From: Bacteroidales bacterium
Lineage (GTDB): Bacteria; Bacteroidota; Bacteroidia; Bacteroidales; UBA12077
DNA: 64,000 nucleotides
Reading direction: 5' to 3'
Assembly (NCBI GenBank): GCA_019038645.1
Contig: JAHOYT010000036.1
Span: 62,001-126,000, forward strand
The translations under genes and the position numbers were made by a program. Position 1 is the stretch's first letter. Each line of letters starts with the position of its first letter. Under the pieces are notes generated by a model that saw nothing but the letters and a program-made list of their open reading frames with translations, did not search any database and was not told the DNA's origin. Positions 7,334-16,072 of this stretch are shown piece by piece.

Positions 7334-9076
7334 GTGAGAAGCTCAATTAAAATTCATTTTCTGATAATTATTAACCTGCTCTTTTATTTTTCAGTTTTCG
7401 CACAGGAAATACCGGAAAATATAAAAACGGAACTTTCAGAATATGAAAATCAAATTGAAAAATATAAAAATGAAAATAATACTCAACAGGAACTAGGTTT
7501 GTTAAACAAAGCCGCATTTCTGTGCTGGAATAACCAGTTATACTCACGTTCAATAAATCATTTTAAAAGAGTTCTCGAGTTGAATGAGCAATCAGGAAAC
7601 CAAAATGGGATACTACTTAGTACAAATTATATTGGAATGATCTATGATGAAACTGAGGATTATAATTCAGCAATATTATACTTTAGTAAAGGATTGAATA
7701 TTAGTAAAAAACTTAATGACAAAAAAAATATTACTTCTGCCTTAATTAATATTTCGCAATCATATCAACAACTAACGAACTATGACGAGTCAAATAAATC
7801 AGCACTGGAGGGTGTTGATATTGCTAAAGAATTGAATGACTTAAAGTTGGTTAGGAGTTTTTATGGAATTTTAGCAAATAATTATCAAAATTTAGGGAAC
7901 TCAGAAAAAAGCATAGAATATTTTGATTTATTTGCATCTATTGATAAATTCCTGAAAAAGGAAGAAATAAAAGATATTAAGCAACAATCTGCTACAGAAA
8001 TAAATAAAGCACAAGAAGAAAAAAAGCAAACAAAAGAAAGGCTTGATGAACAAACTGATAAGTTAATAGAAACTGAAAGCTCTCTTGCAAAAGTTGAAGA
8101 AGTTTCCTCTGAACAAAAAACGCAACTTGAACTTCAGGAATCAAAAATAAGAGCACAGGCAGCGCAATTGAAATTTGAAAGACTTGTCAGGAATTTTCTT
8201 ATTTATGGCTTTATTGCTATTCTTATTTTTTCAGGTGTTTTAATATTATTCTACCGAAAAATAAATACACAGAAAAATAAAATTGAAGAGCAGAGAGACA
8301 AACTGGATTTACAAAATCAAAAAATCAATTCAAGCATTCAGTATGCACAAAATATTCAAAGGGCTATTTTGCCGGTTAAGAATCAGATTAAAAACCTGTT
8401 TGATAGTTTTATCATTTATAAACCAAAGGATATAGTTTCAGGAGATTTTTATTGGTTTACCCGACTAAAAGACAGAGCTTTTTTGGCGGCTGTTGATTGT
8501 ACTGGTCATGGAGTACCAGGCGCATTTATGTCGATGATTGGGAGTAGTTTGTTAAATGAAATTGTTTTGGAGAAACAGGTGTCAGAACCATCAAAAATAT
8601 TATCTTTATTAGATGAAAAAATTATTGAATCGTTAAGACAGGATGAAACAGAAAATAATGATGGTATGGATGTATGTTTTATTTCTATTGACTTAAAATC
8701 AAATGAAATTGCATTTTCCGGTGCAAAAAGACCATTGTTTATTTTTAAAAATAAAACTTCCGAATTTAATGAAATCAAAGGCGACAGAATATCAATAGGA
8801 GGTGCAAAAAAGGATAAAAAGAATGAAACATTCAATAACCATATTATTCAGACTGAAACCGGAGATATACTTTATTTATCTTCGGACGGTTTAACTGACC
8901 AGAATAATTTGGAACGTAAACGTTTCGGAAGTAACAGACTTAAAGAAGTTATATTGAGCAGTATTGCAGAACCAATGGATGTTCAGAAAGAAATAATAGA
9001 AAAAGAGCTAAATGATTTCCAGCGGGATGAAGAACAGCGGGATGATATTACATTAATAGGAATAAAAATAAATTAA
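7334..9076 (+). CDS. TPR-coiled-coil membrane PP2C/SpoIIE phosphatase
   Basis: Second PP2C phosphatase of the cluster, with a different input. It starts at GTG, the only codon that includes the hydrophobic signal segment IHFLIIINLLFYFSVFAQ. TPR-type repeats cover about residues 60-205 in the periplasm, then a charged coiled coil, a transmembrane helix at about 283-305 (FLIYGFIAILIFSGVLILFY), a second coiled coil with IQYAQNIQRAILP, and a cytoplasmic SpoIIE domain (about 350-580). Its motifs are GDFYWFT, VDCTGHGVPGAF, LSSDGLTDQ and RDDITLIG. The metal ligands look intact, so it should be active. The topology suggests it passes an envelope signal to the same substrate as the receiver phosphatase. 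Confidence 0.9.
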   Translation: MRSSIKIHFLIIINLLFYFSVFAQEIPENIKTELSEYENQIEKYKNENNTQQELGLLNKAAFLCWNNQLYSRSINHFKRVLELNEQSGNQNGILLSTNYIGMIYDETEDYNSAILYFSKGLNISKKLNDKKNITSALINISQSYQQLTNYDESNKSALEGVDIAKELNDLKLVRSFYGILANNYQNLGNSEKSIEYFDLFASIDKFLKKEEIKDIKQQSATEINKAQEEKKQTKERLDEQTDKLIETESSLAKVEEVSSEQKTQLELQESKIRAQAAQLKFERLVRNFLIYGFIAILIFSGVLILFYRKINTQKNKIEEQRDKLDLQNQKINSSIQYAQNIQRAILPVKNQIKNLFDSFIIYKPKDIVSGDFYWFTRLKDRAFLAAVDCTGHGVPGAFMSMIGSSLLNEIVLEKQVSEPSKILSLLDEKIIESLRQDETENNDGMDVCFISIDLKSNEIAFSGAKRPLFIFKNKTSEFNEIKGDRISIGGAKKDKKNETFNNHIIQTETGDILYLSSDGLTDQNNLERKRFGSNRLKEVILSSIAEPMDVQKEIIEKELNDFQRDEEQRDDITLIGIKIN

Positions 9077-9080
9077 TCTG

Positions 9081-9611
9081 ATGATTGATACGAATATTGT
9101 TTCACTTATGAAAAGCAAAACATTATTATCATACAGAGGTCCTTTTTACATTGAATTAATTTCTGTTTTTGGAATGAATATCAGAAATTTTAATGACATT
9201 TATATAAATGCACGAAAGAAATTATTTAAAATTTTCATTGAACTTTCACAAAATGTTTCAAATTACTCAGAAGATTTCCATATGGTAAATAATGTTCAGA
9301 GAATTGGAATAGGAGAACTCTATTTAACGGAATTGGGTGAATCGTACAGCTTTACAACCAAAAATCAGGTTAAAGTTACAGATGCTAATATTTTAGCTGA
9401 ACGTTGTGAGTTGGTAAATGCTTCTGATCAGGGTAAATTAAGAGAACTTAAAAGGGAACAAAGAATAAATTCTCCTGGAGAAAAATTCGGAGCAAGAATC
9501 GGACTAATTCAGGCTGTAATGCTTTCCCGAAATAAGCTGGATTATAAGGTTGAGGAAATAGATGAAGATTTTTCCTATTTTTCTCTTACGGTAACAATTG
9601 ATAAATATTAA
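9081..9611 (+). CDS. SiaB-family protein kinase (GHKL fold)
   Basis: Small cytoplasmic kinase-like protein of the SiaB / DUF6272 family (176 residues). In Pseudomonas aeruginosa SiaB phosphorylates SiaC on a threonine. An ATP-binding N-box-like segment is visible as FIELSQNVSNYSED near residue 51, with GARIGLIQAVML near 140 as the other family block. It is separated from the TPR phosphatase gene by 4 bases and from the SiaC-like start by 13 bases, so one operon is very likely. Family assignment is from recognition of these blocks; kinase activity is inferred from the family. Confidence 0.82.
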   Translation: MIDTNIVSLMKSKTLLSYRGPFYIELISVFGMNIRNFNDIYINARKKLFKIFIELSQNVSNYSEDFHMVNNVQRIGIGELYLTELGESYSFTTKNQVKVTDANILAERCELVNASDQGKLRELKREQRINSPGEKFGARIGLIQAVMLSRNKLDYKVEEIDEDFSYFSLTVTIDKY

Positions 9612-9624
9612 AAAGCAATATATT

Positions 9625-10014
9625 ATGGAAAATATTTCTTTACAAAGCTCGCCAACTACGCCATATTTCCCCGAAGTTAATTTCAATGCTGACCAGGGTA
9701 TTTGTGATTTAAAAGGAGAATCGTATATGGAAGAAACGTATAAGTTTTATCTGCCATTAATAAACTGGTTAAAAGATTATACTAAAAACATTAAAAGGAA
9801 ATTAGAAGTAAATATAAAACTGATCTATTTAAACACAAGCTCAACCAAGTGTGTGCTTGATATATTGGAGCTGTTAAAGGATTATGAAGATCAGGGAGGC
9901 GAGGTAAAAGTAAACTGGTATTATGACAAATCTGATCCTGATATGATAGATGAAGTTGAAGATTTTGAAGCCGAATCCGGTATGAAAATAGAACTCAAAG
10001 AATTTGAACAATAG
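9625..10014 (+). CDS. SiaC-family regulatory phosphoprotein (DUF1987)
   Basis: Small partner-switch protein of 129 residues. The ORF track starts at a TTG overlapping the end of the SiaB gene; the ATG at 9625 (MENISLQSSPTTPYFPEV) matches the family N-terminus and is used here. The conserved block IYLNTSSTKCVLDILELL holds the likely phosphorylated threonine, T71 by alignment to Thr68 of Pseudomonas SiaC, with T74 as a less likely alternative. In Pseudomonas the unphosphorylated form activates the diguanylate cyclase SiaD. No GGDEF gene is present here; the nearest cyclase is the divergent adenylate cyclase. A terminator directly follows, so this is the last gene of the operon. Confidence 0.88.
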   Translation: MENISLQSSPTTPYFPEVNFNADQGICDLKGESYMEETYKFYLPLINWLKDYTKNIKRKLEVNIKLIYLNTSSTKCVLDILELLKDYEDQGGEVKVNWYYDKSDPDMIDEVEDFEAESGMKIELKEFEQ

Positions 10015-10033
10015 ATGTAATAGCAAATTTACA

Positions 10034-10059
10034 GGGAGTTTTATTGAACTCCCTTTTTT
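10034..10059 (+). terminator. Rho-independent terminator of the phosphatase-SiaB-SiaC operon
   Basis: GGGAGTT pairs with AACTCCC around TTATTG and is followed by TTTTTT. It separates the Sia-like operon from the PD40 gene. Confidence 0.85.
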
Positions 10060-10077
10060 AAATCCTTACAAAGTTTT

Positions 10078-10962
10078 ATGAAATATTTAATATTAGCTTT
10101 TTTGATATTTTTCCTATATAATCCTGCTTATTCTCAGAATTATATAAAAAATGTAGAAGGTGATTATTTAGGAATGGAGATTCCTGGTGATACAGCAGAA
10201 ATCTTTGCCCCAGGAATTGTTTCTGTTTCAGACAGATATGAATATGGTCTGGCAATATCGCCAAATCAGGATCAAATTTTTTTTACTGCAGAAAGCGCAG
10301 GTGATCAGGCGCAATTGACAGGTTTATTGTTACTTAATAGAGAAGGTGATAGATGGTTTGAACCTAAAAAAGCAAATCTAAATCAAAAAGGATTGTGGGA
10401 GCAAGAAGCATTTTTTAGTCCGAACGGAAGCTCTGTTTTCTATGCAGTCGTATATAATGATTCAGTTAAACTATGGAAGTCATTAAAAACAGATTCAGGA
10501 TGGAGTGGAGGTATAGAGTTAAATTCACCTATTAACAAGTCGGGAAAAATACTATTCTATTCTACATTAAGTAATAATCAGAATATGTATTACACCGATG
10601 TGATGAAACGAAAAATATTAATGTCGCCTTTTGAGAATGGAAGATATGACAGAATAATTGATCCCAAAATTGAAAAAGGAGGACATGGTTTTATTTCTTC
10701 CGACGAAAGTTTTGTACTACTTGATGCATCAGGAGATGATTCAAATGGCAAAAAAGATATTTATATTGCTTTTAGAAATGAAGATGGGGGATGGAGCAAA
10801 CCTGTAAATTTAGGCCAACAAGTTAATACAGAATTCTCTGAAACGTGCCCTTCGCTTTCACCTGATGGTAAATATATTTTCTTCGGACGGTATAATGATA
10901 TAAATGAGAAATCTAATATTTACTGGATAAGTTCAAAAATACTGGAAGAACTGAAGCCGTGA
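10078..10962 (+). CDS. Secreted PD40 / WD40-like beta-propeller protein
   Basis: Exported protein of 294 residues with a signal peptide (MKYLILAFLIFFLYNPAYS). Several PD40-type blades are recognisable: LAISPNQDQIFFTAES, FFSPNGSSVFYAVV, GFISSDESFVLLDAS and PSLSPDGKYIFFGRYND, as in TolB-like propellers. No OmpA or catalytic domain follows, so a binding or sensor role is more likely than enzymatic, but no function can be assigned. It starts 18 bases after the terminator of the Sia-like operon and is therefore probably separately expressed. It is convergent with the acetyltransferase gene. Confidence 0.75.
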   Translation: MKYLILAFLIFFLYNPAYSQNYIKNVEGDYLGMEIPGDTAEIFAPGIVSVSDRYEYGLAISPNQDQIFFTAESAGDQAQLTGLLLLNREGDRWFEPKKANLNQKGLWEQEAFFSPNGSSVFYAVVYNDSVKLWKSLKTDSGWSGGIELNSPINKSGKILFYSTLSNNQNMYYTDVMKRKILMSPFENGRYDRIIDPKIEKGGHGFISSDESFVLLDASGDDSNGKKDIYIAFRNEDGGWSKPVNLGQQVNTEFSETCPSLSPDGKYIFFGRYNDINEKSNIYWISSKILEELKP

Positions 10963-11001
10963 AATTTGTTTTCCTGAGGTTACTACTTTTTACAAATGAT
11001 G

Positions 11002-11490
11002 TTATTTTTTACTAAGAATTTTAGCAGGCACTCCTGCAACCTTTTGTCCTTCCGGAACAGATTTATTAACCAGACTTCCTGCACCTATTATACTACCTTT
11101 TCCAAGAATTAGTTGATTCTTACCTGAAATTATATTGCATCGCATACCAATGTATGCACCGTCTTCAATTTTAATTGTTAATCTACTCTGACCTTTTCCG
11201 TGCAACGCAAAATAGCAACCATAAGAAATGGTTACGCCATTTCCTATGGTAGTGTTTTTAGGCTCAATATCGTCCAGATAACATTTCATGCCAATAAAAG
11301 TATTTTTGCCAATTTTATATCCAATTAATCGGTATAATCCTATACGGATTCCATTAAAGGGAGTATTTGGAATCACAACCACACTCAGGTATTTTCTGAT
11401 AGGTTTCCATAAAATTAGCCACAGGGGATATTTTGCATAGTAAGGTATTTTTCTACCTCTTTTTTTATAATATCTTTCAAGTATCTTCAT
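11002..11490 (-). CDS. Left-handed beta-helix acetyltransferase (WcaF/Maa-like)
   Basis: Hexapeptide-repeat acyltransferase of 162 residues. Repeats of the [LIV]GxxxxIG type run through most of the protein (KIGKNTFIGMKCYLDD, TTIGNGVTISYGCYF, IEDGAYIGMRCNIIS, LGKGSIIGAGSLVNKSVP) and end with the common C-terminal PEGQKVAGVPAKIL. The family acetylates sugars or antibiotics using acetyl-CoA; members of this type are usual in capsule or O-antigen synthesis. No polysaccharide cluster surrounds it, so the substrate is unknown. Confidence 0.82.
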   Translation of the reverse strand: MKILERYYKKRGRKIPYYAKYPLWLILWKPIRKYLSVVVIPNTPFNGIRIGLYRLIGYKIGKNTFIGMKCYLDDIEPKNTTIGNGVTISYGCYFALHGKGQSRLTIKIEDGAYIGMRCNIISGKNQLILGKGSIIGAGSLVNKSVPEGQKVAGVPAKILSKK

Positions 11491-11560
11491 GAATTACCTT
11501 TTCCAAAACTTAAACCATAAAAAGCAACTAATTGTTGTTTTTTATAAGTTATAATAACAT

Positions 11561-12580
11561 TTATTTAATAATTTCAACCCAATTATGGGGATCTGTTTCA
11601 TCACCGTACTGAATAGCTACTAATTTTTCATAAATCTGTGTTGAAATTAGTCCGGCTTTACCGTCTTTACAGAAATTATACTTTTTATCTTTATCGATAT
11701 CATAAATTTCGCCTATAGGAGAAATAATAGCAGCAGTACCGCAAGCACCTACTTCTTCGAAAGTTTCTAATTCTTCAATGTCGATAGGCCTTCTTTCAAC
11801 TTTCAATCCCAGATCTTCGGCCAATTGCATAATACTCATATTAGTTATTGATGGTAATATTGAAGGCGATTTAGGAGTAATGTAAGTATTATTTTTAATC
11901 CCAAAGAAATTTGCTGCTCCAATTTCATCGATATATTTTTTATGAATCGAATCGAGATACATTGGTGCACCATATCCCTCGTCATGTGCTTTTTTTGCTC
12001 CAGTTAAACTTGAAGCATAATTACCACCAACTTTGATACTTCCTGTTCCTAATGGTGCTGCACGATCAGAATCCCTTACTACAGCAATTTTAATTGGTGT
12101 AAATCCTTCTTTAAAGTATGGTCCAACCGGAGTTGTAAATACCATAAACAAATACTCTTCAGCCGGTTTAACACCAATTTGCGGACCTGATCCAATCAAT
12201 AAAGGACGTAAATATAATGCAGCACCAGTTCCGTGTGGCGGAACAAATCGTTCATTTATTAATACAGCTTTTGTAATTGCATCCTTAAAAAGCTCCTTTG
12301 TAATAGGTTGCATTAATATTCCATCGGCGGAACGTTGCATGCGCTTAAAATTTTCTTCCCAGCGGAACAATCTTATTTTATTATCTTTTCCACGATAAGC
12401 CTTCATTCCTTCAAAAGCCTGTTGCCCGTAGTGTAAAGCAGTTGCTGAAATATGTAAATTTATATATTCAGATGAAGACACTTCCAATTCTCCCCATTTA
12501 CCATCTCTGTAATAACATCTGATATTATAGTCGGTCTTTAAATAACCAAAAGGTAACTGACTCCAATCTAAGTTTTGCAT
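11561..12580 (-). CDS. ilvE: Branched-chain amino-acid aminotransferase
   Basis: Fold-type IV PLP enzyme of 339 residues, interconverting Leu/Ile/Val and their 2-oxo acids, the last step of branched-chain amino-acid synthesis. Family segments are visible: ALHYGQQAFEGMKAYRG, LYLRPLLIGSGPQIGV, KVGGNYASSLTGAKKAHDEGY with the candidate PLP lysine region, YLDSIHKKYIDEIGAANFF and VGACGTAAIISPIGEI. It is the long (BCAT1/ilvE type II) form. It stands apart from other ilv genes and follows the M3 peptidase terminator, so it likely has its own promoter. Confidence 0.95.
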   Translation of the reverse strand: MQNLDWSQLPFGYLKTDYNIRCYYRDGKWGELEVSSSEYINLHISATALHYGQQAFEGMKAYRGKDNKIRLFRWEENFKRMQRSADGILMQPITKELFKDAITKAVLINERFVPPHGTGAALYLRPLLIGSGPQIGVKPAEEYLFMVFTTPVGPYFKEGFTPIKIAVVRDSDRAAPLGTGSIKVGGNYASSLTGAKKAHDEGYGAPMYLDSIHKKYIDEIGAANFFGIKNNTYITPKSPSILPSITNMSIMQLAEDLGLKVERRPIDIEELETFEEVGACGTAAIISPIGEIYDIDKDKKYNFCKDGKAGLISTQIYEKLVAIQYGDETDPHNWVEIIK

Positions 12581-12701
12581 AATTTCTTATTTTTTGATTT
12601 TCAATTTTTGCAATTCAAATATACCAAAATCATTTAAGATTTTAGACAAAAAGAATTTTTGCGCAAAAGCTTTTTAACAAATATCTTAATAGCAGAATTA
12701 T

Positions 12702-12736
12702 AAAAAAAGCCGCTCCAAATTAGAACGGCTTTTTTA
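12702..12736 (-). terminator. Terminator after the M3 peptidase gene
   Basis: GCCG-C-TC pairs with GA-A-CGGC with one mismatch, flanked by A7 on the left and T7 on the right. On the minus strand it ends the M3 peptidase transcript 18 bases after its stop. Confidence 0.8.
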
Positions 12737-12753
12737 TTATTTAAATTGTCGTA

Positions 12754-14853
12754 TTATTTTTCAATACCTAAGCTTTTTAATAAAGCTTCAATTTTAGGTT
12801 CACGACCTCTGAATGCAACATACATCTCCATTGCATTTTTAATGCCATTCATTGCAAGAACATTATCTCTGAAAGATTTTGCAGTTGCCTGATCAAAAAT
12901 ATCGGTTTCTTTGAAAGCTTCAAAAGCATCATTATCAAGAACACTTGCCCATGTATATGAATAATATCCTGCATCATATCCACTCATGATATGACGGAAA
13001 TATGTAGGTCTGTACCTTGAATAAATTTCAGGAATCAAACCAATTTCTTCCATATATTTCTTTTCGAAATCCATAACATTTAAGTCAGGATCTTCTTCTG
13101 TCATCATATGGAATTTAATATCAAGTAAAGAAGCAGCATAAATCTCTATTTTTTCAAATCCTTTATTAAATTTTGCACTTGCTTCAATCTTTTTTACCAA
13201 TTCTTCAGGAATTACTTCACCTGTTTCATAATGCGTAGCATACATCTTAAGAACGTCTGGTTCAAATGCCCAGTGCTCCATAATCTGCGATGGCAATTCT
13301 ACGAAATCCCATGCTATATTACTTGCAGAATATGAAGTTTCAGAAAACATTCCATCTAATGCATGACCAAATTCGTGAAACATTGTACTTACTTCATCAG
13401 CGCTTAAAAGAGCAGGAGTATCACCACTTGGACGAGTAAAGTTACATACATTGTTTACTAAAGGAGTTATTTCTTTACCATCTTTAGTAAAATGATGATC
13501 CTGATAACTTCCGCACCACGCACCACCACGTTTACTTGCTCTTGGATGCATGTCCATAAAGAATACGGCTAAGTGTGACCCGTCAGCTTCTTTCACTTCA
13601 TACACAGTAGTTTCCGGATGAGGAACGGGAATTCCATCAATTTGAGTAAATGTAATTCCAAAAAGTTTTTCAGCAACCGTAAAGATTCCTTGACGTACGT
13701 TTTCTAATTCAAAGTATGGTCTTACTTCACTTTCGTCTAAATCGTATTTTTCTTTTCTAAGTTTTTCAGTATAATAAAACCAATCGTGTGGTTCTAATTT
13801 AAAGTTTCCACCTTCGTTATCGATCATTTCTTGTAAAGCTGCTCTTTCTTCTTTTACTTTAGGTAAGATACCTTCCCAAAGTTGATTTAATAAATCAAAT
13901 ACTCTTTCAGGATTTTGAGCCATTCTAGGCTCAGTGACAAATGCTGCATGATTTTCGTAGCCAAGTAATTTAGCTCTTTTAACTCTTAAGTTAAGAATCT
14001 TAGCTATGTTCTCTTTGTTATCTTTTTCATCATTATGATTACATTGATTTACATAAGCATCATAAATTTCTTTTCTTAACTCACGGTTATCTGCATATTG
14101 TATGAAAGGAATCATGCTTGGTTTCTGAATTGTAAACACCCAGCCTTCAATACTGTCTTTAGCAGCAGTTTCTGCAGCAGTCTGGATTGAGGCATCAGGT
14201 AAACCTGCAAGATCAGCCTCTTCGGTAATTACTAATTTAAACTCGTTAACTTCAGCCAAAATATTCTGACCAAATTTTAATGTTAAAGATGATAATTCCT
14301 GATTAATTTGTTTTAAAATTTCTTTTTTATCTTCAGGTAAGGCAGCACCACTACGAATAAATCCTTTGTAACCATTTTCCAATAAGAATAATTGTTCATC
14401 GTTTAAGTTAAATTTATCCTTATTCTCATAAACAACTTTCATCCTTTCAAAGGATCTTGGATCAAGTCTGATTTCATCACCAAAAGCAGATAATTTTGGA
14501 TAGATTTCTTGTGCAAGTATTTGTACTTCATCACTAATATTTACACTATTAAACTGTGTAAATACACCACTAACTCTTCCTAATAATTCACCTGCATAAT
14601 AAGAAGCTTCAACTGTATTTTCATATGTTGGCTCTTCAGGATTTGACAGGATAACTTCCATTTCAGCTTTGGTCTGTTTCATAGCTTCTTCAAAAGCAGG
14701 AATAAAGTGTTCTAATTCTACTTCCTCAAACGGAGGTACATCAAATGGAGTATCCCATTCAGCTAATAATGGATTTACATCATCAACTTCTTTTTGTGTA
14801 CAAGACATAATAAATACTCCTAAAGCTAAAATAATTAAAAATGATTTTTTCAC
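12754..14853 (-). CDS. M3 family metallopeptidase (peptidyl-dipeptidase Dcp type)
   Basis: Zinc peptidase of 699 residues that removes dipeptides or cleaves oligopeptides. The catalytic motif STMFHEFGHALDGMFSE (HExxH with downstream Glu) is near residue 490. A lipobox-like LGVFIMSC at the N-terminus predicts a lipoprotein, so it probably acts in the periplasm on imported peptides, unlike cytoplasmic E. coli Dcp. Length and block order (MHPRASKRGGAWCGSYQ, VDEVSTMFHEFGHAL-type region, RHIMSGYDAGYYSYTWASVL) fit the Dcp branch. It is flanked by a terminator and stands alone. Confidence 0.92.
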   Translation of the reverse strand: MKKSFLIILALGVFIMSCTQKEVDDVNPLLAEWDTPFDVPPFEEVELEHFIPAFEEAMKQTKAEMEVILSNPEEPTYENTVEASYYAGELLGRVSGVFTQFNSVNISDEVQILAQEIYPKLSAFGDEIRLDPRSFERMKVVYENKDKFNLNDEQLFLLENGYKGFIRSGAALPEDKKEILKQINQELSSLTLKFGQNILAEVNEFKLVITEEADLAGLPDASIQTAAETAAKDSIEGWVFTIQKPSMIPFIQYADNRELRKEIYDAYVNQCNHNDEKDNKENIAKILNLRVKRAKLLGYENHAAFVTEPRMAQNPERVFDLLNQLWEGILPKVKEERAALQEMIDNEGGNFKLEPHDWFYYTEKLRKEKYDLDESEVRPYFELENVRQGIFTVAEKLFGITFTQIDGIPVPHPETTVYEVKEADGSHLAVFFMDMHPRASKRGGAWCGSYQDHHFTKDGKEITPLVNNVCNFTRPSGDTPALLSADEVSTMFHEFGHALDGMFSETSYSASNIAWDFVELPSQIMEHWAFEPDVLKMYATHYETGEVIPEELVKKIEASAKFNKGFEKIEIYAASLLDIKFHMMTEEDPDLNVMDFEKKYMEEIGLIPEIYSRYRPTYFRHIMSGYDAGYYSYTWASVLDNDAFEAFKETDIFDQATAKSFRDNVLAMNGIKNAMEMYVAFRGREPKIEALLKSLGIEK

Positions 14854-15012
14854 GTTTTTTATTTTTATGGTTAATATTATTTGTTAATAAATATTCCTAA
14901 TTTTATTTGACTCAATTCATTAAACAGAGTTTAATTGATAGTTGGCAAAAATATGAATTCCTATTTAAATAATATAACTCTTTGCTCTTAACGAACTATT
15001 TTTAACATATAA

Positions 15013-15981
15013 TTAAAATGTAAAATCAGTTATATTCTGAAAACCTTTAAGAAATTCATTAATAGCTAATTTCTTTTTGCCAGCTAATTGTAATTCTGTA
15101 ATTACTACAAACCCTTCTTTTACAGCAACTTTCAAATAAGTTTTATTGTCAGTAAAGATTTTGCCTATAGGGTTGTTATGTTTCTTAGTTTCTTTTTCAG
15201 TTTTAAAAATTTTTAACTGCATTGAGTTTTCATCCTGACTTTTTATTTCAGTCCATGCAGCGGGATAAGGGCTTAGGCCCCTAATTAGATTGTATATAGA
15301 ATGAATATCACTATTCCAGTTTATCATACAATCCTTTTTAAAGATCTTTGGAGCAAGTTTTATCTTATTATCTGATGAAAGCAAATCGTTTTGATTTATT
15401 TGAGGATAATTATTTAGTATTATAGCCTCTACGGTTTTTAAGACCAAACCTGCGCCTTTGAACATTAAGCGGTCGTGTAATGCACCGGCATCATCGCTTT
15501 CATTTATGGAAACTTCTTCCTGAAATATTATTTCCCCGGTATCTATTTCATGCCTTAAAAAGAACGTAGTGACTCCGGTTTTATCATCCCCATTTATTAT
15601 AGCTCTGTTAATTGGTGCTGCACCACGATATTGAGGAAGAAGCGAAGCGTGTAAGTTAAATGTCCCGATAGGAGGCATGTTCCAGACAACTTCAGGTAGC
15701 ATTTTAAATGCTACTACAATTTGCAGATCAGCTTTAAGAGTTTTAAGTTTATTAAGAAATATTTCATCACGGAATTTTTCTGGTTGCAGGATTTTTAAAT
15801 TATTGCTTTTAGCATATTTCTTTACAGCCGATTCCTGAATCTTTTGACCTCTGCCTGCAGGTTTATCAGGATTTGTTACAACCCCCACAATATTGTAATT
15901 ATTTTCAACCAGATTTTTTAAGGGCTCAACTGCAAAATCAGGTGTTCCCATATAAACAATTCTTAAATCCCTTTTATTCAT
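15013..15981 (-). CDS. fmt: Methionyl-tRNA formyltransferase
   Basis: Formylates initiator Met-tRNA using 10-formyltetrahydrofolate. The N-terminal Rossmann segment (RIVYMGTPDFAVEPL) and the catalytic block NLHASLLPQYRGAAPINRAIINGD, including Asn and His, are near residues 112-135. The C-terminal OB-like tRNA-binding domain runs from about 215. Its 322 residues match the family length. The usual neighbour def is absent. It is divergent from the DUF4405 gene. Confidence 0.96.
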   Translation of the reverse strand: MNKRDLRIVYMGTPDFAVEPLKNLVENNYNIVGVVTNPDKPAGRGQKIQESAVKKYAKSNNLKILQPEKFRDEIFLNKLKTLKADLQIVVAFKMLPEVVWNMPPIGTFNLHASLLPQYRGAAPINRAIINGDDKTGVTTFFLRHEIDTGEIIFQEEVSINESDDAGALHDRLMFKGAGLVLKTVEAIILNNYPQINQNDLLSSDNKIKLAPKIFKKDCMINWNSDIHSIYNLIRGLSPYPAAWTEIKSQDENSMQLKIFKTEKETKKHNNPIGKIFTDNKTYLKVAVKEGFVVITELQLAGKKKLAINEFLKGFQNITDFTF

Positions 15982-16072
15982 TTTAAATCTGTTTATTAAA
16001 TTTTTAACAAAAGTATTAAATAATATTTTAAACCCTGGATAAAAAATGTTATCTATATGAAAAAATATAAAT

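Noticed and set aside
12033-12398. Plus-strand ORF of 121 codons inside ilvE
   Set aside because: Antisense shadow; Pro/Asn-rich composition and no family resemblance.
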